64,000 bases of DNA from Arthrobacter cheniae (GTDB taxonomy: Bacteria > Actinomycetota > Actinomycetes > Actinomycetales > Micrococcaceae): positions 434,001 through 498,000 of the forward strand of contig NZ_QZVT01000003.1 of NCBI RefSeq assembly GCF_003602275.1, given 5' to 3'. Below, one piece after another: positions 25,262-34,357 of this stretch (within the stretch, counting starts at the first letter, position 1; every line of letters begins with the position of its first letter). The translations under genes and the position numbers were made by a program. The notes below the pieces were generated by a model, which was given only the letters and a program-made list of their open reading frames with translations, ran no database searches and had not been told where the DNA came from.

Positions 25262-26605
25262 ATGCTCCGGGATCTAGTAGGCCCGTCCGGTAAGGGTCTT
25301 TCTCTTGGCGGAAATACTGTGTGGTTGTCGGCAGCCAGGATTGCGCCCATGACATTGGGCTTTTCATTCTGGCTTCTAGCAGCCCTGCTTCTGGATTCGG
25401 AGCAGCTCGGGCTTGGTGCCGCCGTAGTGGCGGCGGCTTTGCTGGCGGTTCAGGTCGGGATGCTGGGCATCGGCCCGGCTACGCTCACCCTGTTGCCGGC
25501 TCACGAGGACCGGCACCGGGTGCTGATAGGAGCAGGCCTGCTAATCGTAGGACCCGCATCAATCGTCACCGCTTGCGCACTGCTCGTCGTTACCCGCGCT
25601 CTTGGGCGCGGGGTTGGGCAAGCCTGGGACAGGCCCGTGGTCGTGGTGGCGTTCCTGGTGGCAGTCTTCTTCGCCAGCTCCGCGTATCAGCTTGACCACA
25701 TCAATGTCGCAATCTCCCGCGCGGACCTGGTTTTGATGCGCAGCCTGCTGCAGGGTCTTACCCAACTAGCTGTTCTATGTGTCTGCCTTGCCGGTGGATA
25801 TCGGAGTGTGATCGCAGTTATCGGTGCCGTCGCAGCCGGAGCTGCGGCAAGTGTCGTGCTGGGTATGCGTCAGCTGTCCCAGGGTGGCCTCAGTCCCCAA
25901 TGGAAGGAGGGCGTGAGGCTCCAGGGAGTCCTGGAGCTGTTGCGCTTGGGACTAAGAAATTACCCCCTAATAGTCGCCGACCGGGCACCGGGCTACCTCT
26001 TGCCCCTGATTGTCGCCGCGAGCCTGAGCGTCTCCTCTGCCGCAGCTTGGTACGTCGTATGGATGCTCGCAACGGCCGTGTTTTTCGTACCACAATCAGC
26101 GGGCTACTCGCTCCAGACAAAACTGGTTACTTCGGGCCCTGATCAGTTAACTTCGGGCCCTGATCAGTTATTGGTGAAACAGGCGCTGAGGTTCAGTCTG
26201 ATGCTGACCTTCACTGCCGGGACCGTGCTGTTGGTAGTGGGCCCCGTTGTCTTGCAGGTGCTCGGAGCGCAGTACGTCAGCCACTGGATCCTGCTGCCGA
26301 TACTGATTCCGGGCCTGATCCTGGCCTGCGTTACGCAAATCTATTATGGGGTTTGCCGCGCGTCCGGGCTGCTGGCCGAAGCGACAACGATTGCAGGTTT
26401 AGGGGCTCTTATTGCAGTAGTGCCAGCCTCTTTCCTGGCTCAAAGCTATGCGCTCCCCGGAGTATCAGCGCTGTGGCTGGTGGCTCAGCTATCGGCCTCA
26501 CTTGCCGCCGCATGGCGCCTGCGGAAGCTGGCGAGAGCGGGAAAACAGGACGCCCTCCTTTTCCGAAGGTACAAAGGTACGAACGCTGCGGACGGGGCAA
26601 GCTGA
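25262..26605 (+). CDS. Polysaccharide flippase-like membrane protein
   Basis: A 447-residue protein with about 12 hydrophobic helices, consistent with Wzx/MATE-like oligosaccharide flippases that move lipid-linked sugars across the membrane. No strict motif exists; the call rests on length, helix count and the nearby GT2 fragment. ATG 25262 begins MLRDLVGPSGKGLSLGG; the open frame upstream is not convincing. At 26129-26170 a 21-bp unit is duplicated in tandem, adding seven residues (TSGPDQL twice) in a loop without breaking the frame. Whether it is still functional is uncertain, since its pathway partners here are fragments. Confidence 0.7.
   Translation: MLRDLVGPSGKGLSLGGNTVWLSAARIAPMTLGFSFWLLAALLLDSEQLGLGAAVVAAALLAVQVGMLGIGPATLTLLPAHEDRHRVLIGAGLLIVGPASIVTACALLVVTRALGRGVGQAWDRPVVVVAFLVAVFFASSAYQLDHINVAISRADLVLMRSLLQGLTQLAVLCVCLAGGYRSVIAVIGAVAAGAAASVVLGMRQLSQGGLSPQWKEGVRLQGVLELLRLGLRNYPLIVADRAPGYLLPLIVAASLSVSSAAAWYVVWMLATAVFFVPQSAGYSLQTKLVTSGPDQLTSGPDQLLVKQALRFSLMLTFTAGTVLLVVGPVVLQVLGAQYVSHWILLPILIPGLILACVTQIYYGVCRASGLLAEATTIAGLGALIAVVPASFLAQSYALPGVSALWLVAQLSASLAAAWRLRKLARAGKQDALLFRRYKGTNAADGAS
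26129..26170 (+). repeat. 21-bp perfect tandem duplication in the flippase gene
   Basis: Two identical 21-base units (26129-26149 and 26150-26170), each containing GGGCCC and TGATCA, keep the frame and duplicate TSGPDQL. This is a likely recent slippage or recombination event and a strain marker. Confidence 0.9.
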
Positions 26606-26854
26606 ACGCGCCATGATGTCTAAGCGGCAGCTGGCGCCGGACATCAAGCAACGAACCGCCGACTACTGCCCCACCCCCAGCCAACCAACCTCGGAGAAGC
26701 CCGCCGTCTTCACGCAGGCTCATACACGACCGGTGGGTACTAGAACATAGGTGCACAATCGGTGGTGATTTCAACCGGTCAACGCACCGCTGCTACTTCT
26801 CCTGCCAGGTTCCTCACCATTGCGCCTCCTGCCCACGGTAATGATGGAAACTGA
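26606..26854. other. Non-coding stretch between flippase and arsB fragment
   Basis: No gene seen. A short plus-strand string at about 26830-26850 (LPTVMM) could be the conserved NNLPTVM region of the arsB relic in another frame. Confidence 0.35.
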
Positions 26855-27073
26855 TCGCGGATCCGGTACGCCGACGTCATCGGCTCCGACCTCGGCCCCA
26901 AGATCACGCCCGTCGGAGGCCTCGCGACCCTCCTCTGGCTGTACTTCCTGGATCGCAAAGGCATACACATCGGCTGGGGCCAGTACTTCCGCGTGGGCAT
27001 CGTCCTGACGATCCCCGTGCTGATCATCACCCTCCTCGCCCTGGCGGGCTGGCTCAGCATCGTCGGAGTCTAA
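26855..27073 (+). pseudogene. C-terminal fragment of an ArsB-type arsenite efflux pump
   Basis: The frame reads [60 protein letters not shown] and ends at TAA 27071. This is the last loop and two helices of ArsB/Na+-H+-antiporter-like arsenite permeases (usual [20 protein letters not shown]). A stop lies directly upstream in frame, and the preceding about 350 residues are absent. The match to the conserved GSDLGP loop is clear by eye. Confidence 0.65.
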
Positions 27074-27391
27074 GACTAAGTCGGAGTGCGACTCCACAGC
27101 TCGATTACTCGCGAGCTCGGCTAACGCATGTCCTCCTAACGGTTAGACGGGCACTGGCTGCAGTATGTCGTTGATCCTGAGTCCGGCGGATTCAGAGACA
27201 TCTGGCCTCCCAAGGGTGACCGCCCATAAACACGTTGATCAGTAAGTGAGTACGTGCGTTTCCGTCGAAATGGCGGGCCTTCTGAAGGTTAGTTGGCGGG
27301 GTCAGCAGTCACTACCGCGAGCGTTGCGTCGCGCTGAGGGAGTTCCATGCGGAATCACGCAAGCTGAACGTGCTTACAGGCTGATACGTGC
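27074..27391. other. Intergenic stretch, nothing recognised
   Basis: About 320 bases between the arsB relic and the 3' end of the glycoside operon. No gene, hairpin terminator or repeat was recognised. Confidence 0.4.
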
Positions 27392-28495
27392 TTAGAGGTA
27401 TGCGGGGGCTACAGCGAAAACAGCGGTCAGGACATGCCGTTGGCGTTGGGAAACTTCGCGCATCAGCCGCGGTGCGTCGTCGTAGGGTACGACGTCGGTG
27501 ACCAGGTGTTTGCGGATCACATCGCCGTGGGAGCGCAGTAGCTTGATGGTTTCTGCGGAGAGCCGGGCACGGTCCCACTGCCCCGCCAAACCGCGGGGAA
27601 CCCGTCCGATCTGTGCGCAACGCAGGCTCAGCCCGTTGTGATGAAACTCTTCACCGAGGCGCACGGCGTCCGCTCCGCTGGTGTAGAAGGCCAGATCGAT
27701 GATGCTTCCCTGAGGGCGGGCGGCACGGAGTGCGGCGTGGAGTGCTTCGGGGCGTCCACGGCATTGGAAGACGACGTCCGCGCCCCGGTCTGCCGGGCCA
27801 TGGCGCCACCGTGTTTTCAGGAGTCTGCCGGGATCAGCTTCCAGGTCCAGGGCGAGGAAGCCCAGTTCTTCCGCTAATCGGCGGCGTTGCGGGTCGGAGT
27901 CTGCGACGGCGACCTCGCGTGCGCCGAGGGACCGGGCGAAGAGGGCGGTGAGAAGCCCGATGGGACCGGCTCCGGTGACCAGCACCTGTCGTCCGTCCAC
28001 GCCGTCGGCAAGACTGCGGACCATGCCTCCTGTTGCCTCCGCTGCTGCGTGCAGTAGACCGTTGGCGCAGATCGGCCCGAGATGGGCGACGAAGACGCCC
28101 AGCAGCGGATCGAGGTCCTGGCTCAGTAGCACCAAGTGCTCGTTGAGCGGATCCGCTATGTGCATGGTGGCATGCCCGTAGGCGCAGGCGAGGACATCTC
28201 CTTCTGAGAAGGCGGCAGTTCGCGATTGTGCTACCCGGGCGACTTCCATGTAGCCGAGCCGCCGGATCGGGTAAGCCGTGCTGGCGGAGTGCGGTACGAA
28301 GAGGCCTAGGTCCGGATCCAGGTTCGACCGCAGCCCCGGGTGGTCTCCTTTGACGAAGGCAAGTTCCGTGCCCGCGGACAGGCCTGTGACGAGGGTTTCG
28401 AGCAGCAGTCCGCCCTCGGGGACGTCGGGCAACTGCTCCTCGACGATTTCCAGGGCTCCAGCTGTTGGGATGATGATGTTGCGGCGGCGCCTCAC
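27392..28495 (-). CDS. Medium-chain dehydrogenase/reductase without structural zinc motif
   Basis: A 367-residue cytoplasmic oxidoreductase. The nucleotide-binding fold carries VLVTGAGPIGLLTALFARSL (GxGPIG). The N-terminal catalytic domain includes TGLSAGTELAFVKGD in place of the Cys-His-Glu site of zinc alcohol dehydrogenases, and the structural four-Cys zinc lobe is absent. It resembles MDR proteins acting on sugars or secondary metabolites (BchC-like). GTG 28495 overlaps (GTGA) the upstream oxidoreductase stop, so the gene is translationally coupled as the last gene of the gpgS operon. It likely oxidises or reduces a hydroxyl of the glycoside made by the operon; substrate is inferred only from context. 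Confidence 0.8.
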   Translation of the reverse strand: MRRRRNIIIPTAGALEIVEEQLPDVPEGGLLLETLVTGLSAGTELAFVKGDHPGLRSNLDPDLGLFVPHSASTAYPIRRLGYMEVARVAQSRTAAFSEGDVLACAYGHATMHIADPLNEHLVLLSQDLDPLLGVFVAHLGPICANGLLHAAAEATGGMVRSLADGVDGRQVLVTGAGPIGLLTALFARSLGAREVAVADSDPQRRRLAEELGFLALDLEADPGRLLKTRWRHGPADRGADVVFQCRGRPEALHAALRAARPQGSIIDLAFYTSGADAVRLGEEFHHNGLSLRCAQIGRVPRGLAGQWDRARLSAETIKLLRSHGDVIRKHLVTDVVPYDDAPRLMREVSQRQRHVLTAVFAVAPAYL

Positions 28496-29511
28496 GTTAT
28501 TGCTCCATGGGGTGCGGATTGCTCTTGGGGCAGTTTCACCGGCAGTCCGGTGCGGGCCGATTCGGCGATGGCGCAGCCGAGACGGTGACTGCGCAGCGCC
28601 TCGGCATAGGGGGTGCGTGTGGCTTCCCGCTCACCTTGGACGGCTTGGATGAATTCCCGGTCCACCGTTATCCGTGGATCCTCCGCGTTTTCCAGATCGG
28701 TTCGGGACGTGCCGTCGAAGCTGCTGAGGCCGGCTTCGGATATCTCGAGGTATAGGCCACGGCTCACGGTATGGAGAGCGGCCCGGTGCTTGGCGGCCAG
28801 CACGGATGTCGCAGCCAGCGTGGCTACTGCCCCGGAGGCGAAGCGCATCGTGGCGGCCGTGGCGTCGTCGACGTCATCGGGCTCCTGGCCGGCCCTGCCT
28901 GCTGTCTGCGTGTCGGTGTCCGGCGCGCTCCGGACGCCGGCGGCGTATACCTCGACGACTTCGCCGAGGAGGAACCGGGCAGCGTCCAGAACATGGGTCA
29001 GCTGTTCCACCACCTGGCCCCCGGAGCGGTCTACCCGGCCCCACCATGGGACCGGGGGGCGTTTGTCGAGCCAGTAGCCGTTTGCCAACAGGGCAGGGGC
29101 TTCCGCCAGCAGGTCGCGCGCGTGTTCCATGGTGTCCATGCAGCGCCAGTGGTAACCGGTGCCGGTGACTACACCGGCACCCTCGACGAGCACTCCGATT
29201 TCTTCTGCGACTTCCCGGCCGAGGCCGACCGGCTTCTCCACGAACAGGGGCAGCCCCCGGGAGAGCGCGGCGCGTTCACCCGAGCCGTGCGCGAAGGGAG
29301 GTACGCAGATATAGGCGGCATCGGCATCCGCGAGGTCCAGCGCTGTCTCGGGGTCCGGAAAGGCTCGTGCGTCCAGTTCGCGGGCCAGTTTTTCCGCCGC
29401 CCCCGGATGGGCGTCGGTGACACTGGTGATCCGGACGCCGAGTTGCTGCAGGGTGCGCGCATGGCGCTGCCCTACGGAACCGGCACCAATAAGAGCTATT
29501 TTCACGGTCAC
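28492..29511 (-). CDS. Gfo/Idh/MocA-family NAD(P)-dependent oxidoreductase
   Basis: A 339-residue protein. The N-terminal Rossmann domain has ALIGAGSVGQRHARTL. The conserved EKPVG (LFVEKPVGL) provides the catalytic Lys. The C-terminal alpha/beta domain includes DRSGGQVVEQLTHVLDAARFL, whose Asp/His complete the sugar dehydrogenase site. Family members oxidise or reduce sugars and inositols. GTG 29511 overlaps (GTGA) the glycosyltransferase stop; GTG 29505 is an alternative. Pairing with an MDR dehydrogenase in one operon suggests two-step oxidation/reduction (epimerisation) of a sugar or glycerate moiety, which is an inference. Confidence 0.88.
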   Translation of the reverse strand: MTVKIALIGAGSVGQRHARTLQQLGVRITSVTDAHPGAAEKLARELDARAFPDPETALDLADADAAYICVPPFAHGSGERAALSRGLPLFVEKPVGLGREVAEEIGVLVEGAGVVTGTGYHWRCMDTMEHARDLLAEAPALLANGYWLDKRPPVPWWGRVDRSGGQVVEQLTHVLDAARFLLGEVVEVYAAGVRSAPDTDTQTAGRAGQEPDDVDDATAATMRFASGAVATLAATSVLAAKHRAALHTVSRGLYLEISEAGLSSFDGTSRTDLENAEDPRITVDREFIQAVQGEREATRTPYAEALRSHRLGCAIAESARTGLPVKLPQEQSAPHGAIT

Positions 29512-30635
29512 GGATTCTCCTGAAGGATCTGGTCGTATAAACGCAGGTAGCTGGCGGCCATCGCCTCCGGCGTCCACTCGGATGCCGCCTCGACGCAGTC
29601 CTCGGCACGGATACTGTCCAGTTTCTGCAGGAACCCTGCCAGCTCCGGTTCACCGGCGGCAAGAAACCCGGTACGGCAGTGCTGCACCAACGAGGGCAAC
29701 ACTCCCAACGGTGTCCCAACGACGGGAACGCCCCGTGACAGGGCTTCCACCACACCTGTCGCCCCGGGCTCGGCCCACCGATTGGGCGCCAGTAGTACCC
29801 GGGCGGAACGCAGAACGCGTTCTTTCGTTTCGCCGCCGACACCCCCAATCCACCGGTACAGGTTCCCGTCAAGCAGTGGACGAACCTCGTCCTGGAAGTA
29901 GATGACACCGGGGTGGGACGTCAGCTGGGCGTCGCTGGCCGCAAGACGGCGGTCCAGCTCAGCAGGATCATCAATGCCGGCGACCGGCCCGGCGAGCACC
30001 AGCGGCATGCCCGCCTGCCGGCAGATCCGCACGGCCGCGTCCTGCCCCTTGTCCCTGGTGATGCGGGCCAGCACCAGGGCGTGGTCTGCTTTGTCCGCCT
30101 GGACCTGCAGTGCCGGCGGGGCCGCAAGCGGAACGACCCCGATAACCTGGTTCCGCAGTGCCTGTGGCGCGCGGTCCAGTTGGGACTGCGATACCGCGGC
30201 GAACCGGACACGGCCACGACCGTCGAAGGATTCATAGAACGTCGCATGCTTGGCCAGGTCCCAATGCAGGGTCTGCAGCACCGGCGGGGCGGCCGTACCC
30301 ATGGCGGCGAAGATTGCAGGTCCCACGACTTCAAGGTGATCGTGGACAAGATCCCAGCTGCCGCCGTCGTAGATGGCCTGAACGATCCCCTGCATGTGGG
30401 CGTGCGCGATACCTGAAACCTGGTTGTAGGGCCGGGCGATCGAGGTGAACTGCGGCTCGGCCAGCGGATGCAGGTAGTCGTCGGCTTCGATCGTGCTGGT
30501 GCCGACGGTGGCCAGCGTTATATGAACACCGGCGCGGCGCAGTTCGGGAATCAACGTGGCGATGACCGTTTCGATGCCACCGTAACCGGAGGGTGGGACG
30601 GGCAGCCACGGGCCGGCATTCACCAGAACCCGCAT
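29508..30635 (-). CDS. GT4-family glycosyltransferase in the gpgS operon
   Basis: A 375-residue retaining glycosyltransferase with GT-B fold. The N-terminal domain has the SGYGGIE loop (PPSGYGGIETVIATLIPEL). The C-terminal domain has VLARITRDKGQD and the donor-binding ExxxxxxxE (EPGATGVVEALSRGVP). It probably adds a second sugar to the glucosyl-3-phosphoglycerate or glucosylglycerate made by the preceding gene, as mannosyl or glucosyl transferases do in other glycerate-derived solutes; donor and acceptor are inferred. ATG 30635 is in TGAGGATG, two bases after the gpgS stop. ATG 30647 is in frame but overlaps gpgS. Confidence 0.85.
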   Translation of the reverse strand: MRVLVNAGPWLPVPPSGYGGIETVIATLIPELRRAGVHITLATVGTSTIEADDYLHPLAEPQFTSIARPYNQVSGIAHAHMQGIVQAIYDGGSWDLVHDHLEVVGPAIFAAMGTAAPPVLQTLHWDLAKHATFYESFDGRGRVRFAAVSQSQLDRAPQALRNQVIGVVPLAAPPALQVQADKADHALVLARITRDKGQDAAVRICRQAGMPLVLAGPVAGIDDPAELDRRLAASDAQLTSHPGVIYFQDEVRPLLDGNLYRWIGGVGGETKERVLRSARVLLAPNRWAEPGATGVVEALSRGVPVVGTPLGVLPSLVQHCRTGFLAAGEPELAGFLQKLDSIRAEDCVEAASEWTPEAMAASYLRLYDQILQENP

Positions 30636-30637
30636 CC

Positions 30638-31609
30638 TCAGACCCACTCCCCCGTGGTCGACCAGTGGTGTCCGACTTCCAGCATGGGTGGGCGTTCGGA
30701 CACCCCGATGGCGGTAGTGTCACCGATGTAGTTTTCGCCGTCGCGTAGGAACTGGGTCAGTTCCACGGTGTGGGGGGCAGCCGGGGCAAGCCCGCGCCGG
30801 TGAAGTCTTGCCTGCACGGTGAGCTGGATCTGCAGCGCCATCCTGGCCAGCTCGCCATCGGTCGAGTTGCGGTGGCGGCGCTCTCCAAGGTCCACCTGGG
30901 CCATACCGTCCAGACCCACCGTTTCCAGCACATCGATCAGCATGCCGATCTCCACGCCGTAGCCGGAGACGAACGGTATGCATTCGAGCAGGCTGCGGCG
31001 GCCGGCGTATTCTCCGGCCAGCGGTTGGACGACCCCGGCCAGCTCAGGCCAGAACAAATTCAGCAGGGGACGCGCCACGAGTTCGGTCACACGGCCACCC
31101 CCGGCCGGCATGACCTTGACCCCGTCATCGAGAGGGCGGTCGTAGTAGCTCTTGACGAAGTGAACCTGCGGGTCGGTCAGCAACGGGCCGAGCAGACCGA
31201 CCGCGAACTGCGCATTGAAGCCCTGCAGGTCCGCGTCAATGAACACGATGATGTCCCCCGACGCGACCGCCAGGGACTTCCACAACGCTTCGCCCTTGCC
31301 AGGGATGCATCCGGTGTCCGGCAGGATCTGGTCCTGGTGCGCGATCGTGGCTCCGGCGGCCGCCGCCACCGTCGAGGTGTCGTCCGTGGAGTTCGAATCG
31401 ATCACGATGATCTCATCCAGCAACGGCACCTCTTCCATCAACTCGGTGCGCAACGCGGTGACAATTGCTCCAATGGTTGCTGCTTCGTTCTTCGCCGGAA
31501 GCACCACGCTGACCCGTTGACCTTGCTTGCGCGCCGTGAGGTCCTGCCGGTCGAACACGCTCCCCTGAAAGCTTCGGGACGAATACCAATCCTGAACCTC
31601 TGCCCGCAT
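30638..31609 (-). CDS. gpgS: Glucosyl-3-phosphoglycerate synthase
   Basis: A 323-residue GT81/GT-A enzyme that transfers glucose from NDP-glucose to 3-phosphoglycerate, the first step to glucosylglycerate and, in mycobacteria, methylglucose lipopolysaccharide. Motifs: VVLPAKNEAATIGAIV, IDSNSTDDT, GKGEALWKSL, the metal-binding IVFIDADLQGF, AGGGRVTELVARPLLNLFWP, PLAGEYAGRR and GYGVEIGMLID. These match GpgS closely. ATG 31609 (MRAEVQDWYSSRSFQG) follows GAGGAGA at eight-base spacing. First gene of a four-gene coupled operon and divergent from gpgP. Confidence 0.93.
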   Translation of the reverse strand: MRAEVQDWYSSRSFQGSVFDRQDLTARKQGQRVSVVLPAKNEAATIGAIVTALRTELMEEVPLLDEIIVIDSNSTDDTSTVAAAAGATIAHQDQILPDTGCIPGKGEALWKSLAVASGDIIVFIDADLQGFNAQFAVGLLGPLLTDPQVHFVKSYYDRPLDDGVKVMPAGGGRVTELVARPLLNLFWPELAGVVQPLAGEYAGRRSLLECIPFVSGYGVEIGMLIDVLETVGLDGMAQVDLGERRHRNSTDGELARMALQIQLTVQARLHRRGLAPAAPHTVELTQFLRDGENYIGDTTAIGVSERPPMLEVGHHWSTTGEWV

Positions 31610-31833
31610 GCCGGTTTCTCCTCGCCAAGCGTGCCGGTAGACCCCGGTCCGGCTATCGATAGGATCAGGTCGAAGCCTACGGTTCCAGCAGCCCCTTGGG
31701 AATAGATCAAAAAACCGGTTGCTCCGGGACCGGAGACTGCCCCGACAAAGGACAGCACAGGGACAGCACGGGCCTGGATCAGAGCCCTGATCGGAGTCGG
31801 GAATCTTCGGGGAGCCAGCGGTGATGAGGAGAA

Positions 31834-32520
31834 TTGATGGACCAGTTACAGGCCGGCGGGTCACGTCCCCGTCTGGTGTTGTGGAGGCATGGCCAGACTG
31901 AATGGAACGTGCTGGAGAAAGCACAGGGCCACGCGGATATTCCCCTCGATGCAACGGGCCGCTACCAGGCACAGCAGGCCGCGAAGCTGTTGGCTACCTT
32001 CAGCCCCCGATTCATCTGGTCCAGCGATCTGGAACGCGCCCGGCATACCGCCGCCGAGCTGGCCCGCCTGACTGGTCTGGAACCTGTGTTGGACAAGCGG
32101 CTGCGGGAATACCACGTGGGTATCCGGGAAGGCACCACCTTCGCCGAGTTCCGGCAGCAGCACCCGGACGTTTACGAGAAGTTCTTTACCGAGGAGAACT
32201 ACCGGGTTCCTGGCGCCGAATTGCCCTCGGAAGTGAACCAGCGGATGAAGACCGTGATGATGGAGGCAGCCCTTACCCTGCGCGGCGGTGGCACCGGCGT
32301 GCTCGTCGGGCACGGGGCCGCCCTGCGCAACGGGTTGATGGCCTTCTTCGACGCCCCGGCCCATATGCGCGAGATGTTCGCCGGCATGGCCAACTGCGCC
32401 TGGACCGTCCTGGAAGAACACCCCGACCGCGGCTGGCAGATCATCGACTTCAACGCTCAAACCCTGCCCAATACGTCCGTGCCGCTAGCCGACGACATGC
32501 CCGCCGAACACGACACCTAG
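31834..32520 (+). CDS. gpgP: Histidine phosphatase, likely glucosyl-3-phosphoglycerate phosphatase
   Basis: A 228-residue phosphoglycerate-mutase-fold phosphatase. The phospho-acceptor RHG lies at about residue 18-20 (LWRHGQTEWN), with SDLERARHTA, the acid EYHVGIREG and the second His in VLVGHGAALRNGL. The fold alone covers many substrates, but its position divergent from gpgS strongly suggests dephosphorylation of glucosyl-3-phosphoglycerate to glucosylglycerate, as GpgP does in mycobacteria. ATG 31834 follows GAGGAG. A shared promoter region of about 220 bases separates it from gpgS. Confidence 0.87.
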   Translation: MMDQLQAGGSRPRLVLWRHGQTEWNVLEKAQGHADIPLDATGRYQAQQAAKLLATFSPRFIWSSDLERARHTAAELARLTGLEPVLDKRLREYHVGIREGTTFAEFRQQHPDVYEKFFTEENYRVPGAELPSEVNQRMKTVMMEAALTLRGGGTGVLVGHGAALRNGLMAFFDAPAHMREMFAGMANCAWTVLEEHPDRGWQIIDFNAQTLPNTSVPLADDMPAEHDT

Positions 32521-32768
32521 GACCAAACCGGAGCAGCCTCCTCAAGACTGCACACACCTCATGCGAGGGCTTCGGTCCGCGCTTTCACCTGGGGCGACAA
32601 CCCACCGTCGATGTGCGACACCGCGGCCCTTGCCGCCCCGAGTGCCTCACCCTTCCTGAAGTCATTCAATCGATTGGGCCTCTGGCAGGCTTCAAAGGGT
32701 TGACTAGAACTGCCTGTGTCGGTGCAAAAATAGGAGGCTAGTCAGGCACGCGAGCAAGAGGACGCAGG

Positions 32769-33284
32769 ATGGAACTCGGTGACTGGTCGACCAGTAGATT
32801 ACTGACCACGGCGAGCCGCCTGTGGGAACACGAGCTCAATCAGAACCTCAGCCAGCTCGGCATCACTCATGCAAACCTCAGCACCCTGAGGGTCCTTCAA
32901 ACTCATGGCCCTTTGACGCAAAACAAGATAGCTGCGGCCCTTCACCTGCGAGCCCAGACCGTAAGCAGAATCCTCGACAAACTCGAAGGACAGGACCTGA
33001 TCAAACGAGTCCGCGGACACCCCGATCGGCGCGCCCTCACCGTGCACCTCACCACCAAAGGGCTCGACACCCTCACGTCAGCGCTGAACCTCGAACGCTT
33101 ACCGCAGACAGTGCCAACAGAACATTCCTTCGTTCCGTCCCGTGGCCCATCGGGCTCCTTCATCAAGGCCTACGAAGCCGATCTCCGCGCGGCCCTGATT
33201 CGCGTCATCACCGAAGTAGACAGCACCTGGAAGGGCGACGACACCGGCCTACCCCCGGTCAGCCCGAATGCCGACCAACAATAA
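32769..33284 (+). CDS. MarR-family regulator
   Basis: A 171-residue DNA-binding protein with a winged helix: THANLSTLRVLQTHGPLTQN, KIAAALHLRAQTVSRILDKL and the wing RVRGHPDRRALTVHLTTKG. The C-terminal about 60 residues (from TVPTEHSF) are longer than usual and end in a polar tail, so ligand or dimer contacts may differ. ATG 32769 is preceded by GAGGACGCAGG. The target is unknown; candidates are gpgP just upstream or its own promoter. Confidence 0.85.
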   Translation: MELGDWSTSRLLTTASRLWEHELNQNLSQLGITHANLSTLRVLQTHGPLTQNKIAAALHLRAQTVSRILDKLEGQDLIKRVRGHPDRRALTVHLTTKGLDTLTSALNLERLPQTVPTEHSFVPSRGPSGSFIKAYEADLRAALIRVITEVDSTWKGDDTGLPPVSPNADQQ

Positions 33285-33498
33285 CCGGCCACCCCCATCG
33301 GCTCCGCACCCCCTTACGCAAGTTGAAAGTAGGTCTGCTTACAATCTCAAATCAGTCCCGCCTAGCATGGATGAGCTTCGCGGCGAACGAGTTCCAGCTG
33401 CGCTTGCGCAGCTGGTGACCGCGCCATGCCGGGTCAGGGTCTCTTCGGGCGACATTCGTACCAGGTTCACCGGGAGTTCATCGTTTGACCGGTTTTAG

Positions 33499-34215
33499 TT
33501 CGTCGTCCTGGGCGTCACCACGAACGGAGAGCGGGAGATTCTGGGCATCTGGGCCGGCGACGGAGGCGAGGGCACCAGGTTCTGGCTACAGGTCTTAGCG
33601 AGCTGAAGAACCGAGGTGTCCAGGACATGCTCATCGCCGTGTGTGATGACCTGAAAGGGCTACCCGAGGCGATCAACACGACCTGGGAGCGCACGGTCGT
33701 TCAGCAGTGCATCGTGCATTTGATCCGCAACAGCTTCCGTTACGCCGGCCGCCAGCACCGCGACGGCATCGTGCGGGCACTCAAGCCCGTCTATACGGCT
33801 CCGAGTGAGGCCGCGGCGAAGGACCGGTTCACGGAGTTCGCCGCGGAGTGGGGTGAACGGTACCCGGCGATCGTGAAGCTCTGGGCGAGCTCCTGGGCAG
33901 AATTCGTACCCTTCCTCGAATACGACGTGGAGATCCGACGGGTGATCTGCACGACGAATGCGATTGAGTCGATCAACGCCCGCTACCGCCGGGCCGTCAG
34001 AGCCCGCGGCCACTTTCCCAACGAAGCCGCCGCCCTGAAGTGCCTTTACCTCGTGACCCGATCTCTTGACCCGACCGGCGGCGGCAGAGCACGCTGGGTG
34101 ATCAGGTGGAAACCCGCCCTCAACGCGTTCGCGATCACCTTCGCCGGACGATTCGAGAAAACCATTCACTGATGAAACGCCGGACCCCACACACCGTTTA
34201 TCGGACAGTCCCGGC
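33499..34215 (+). mobile_element. IS256-family insertion sequence remnant
   Basis: The C-terminal half of an IS256-type transposase. FVVLGVTTNGEREILGIW then GDGGEGTRFWLQVL (33499-33595) is followed by a one-base frameshift near 33595. The remainder (33600-34172) reads SELKNRGVQDMLIAVCDDLK, GLPEAINTTW, TTNAIESINARYRRAVRARG and ends at TGA 34170. The N-terminal about 170 residues are missing. A candidate right end containing ACACCGTTTATCGGACAGTC lies at about 34190-34215; the left end was not found. Not functional. Confidence 0.85.
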
Positions 34216-34357
34216 CCCGATTAGAGATTGATGACTTCTCATCTCGTAAGGGCTGCTGTGGGCAAGGGCATCTTTATCCTGCGAAGTGCTGGAGGGCCTG
34301 CTTAGGCTTGTGGTGTCACCCAGCTACTTCCCGAGGAGGACAAGTTGGTGTACATCG

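Noticed and set aside
30770-31705. 311-codon plus-strand frame opposite gpgS
   Set aside because: Mirror of the gpgS codons; His/Arg/Gln-rich with no motif.
33268-33498. Plus-strand 76-codon frame before the IS256 remnant
   Set aside because: Overlaps the end of marR, no ribosome site or family; likely chance or IS-junction sequence.
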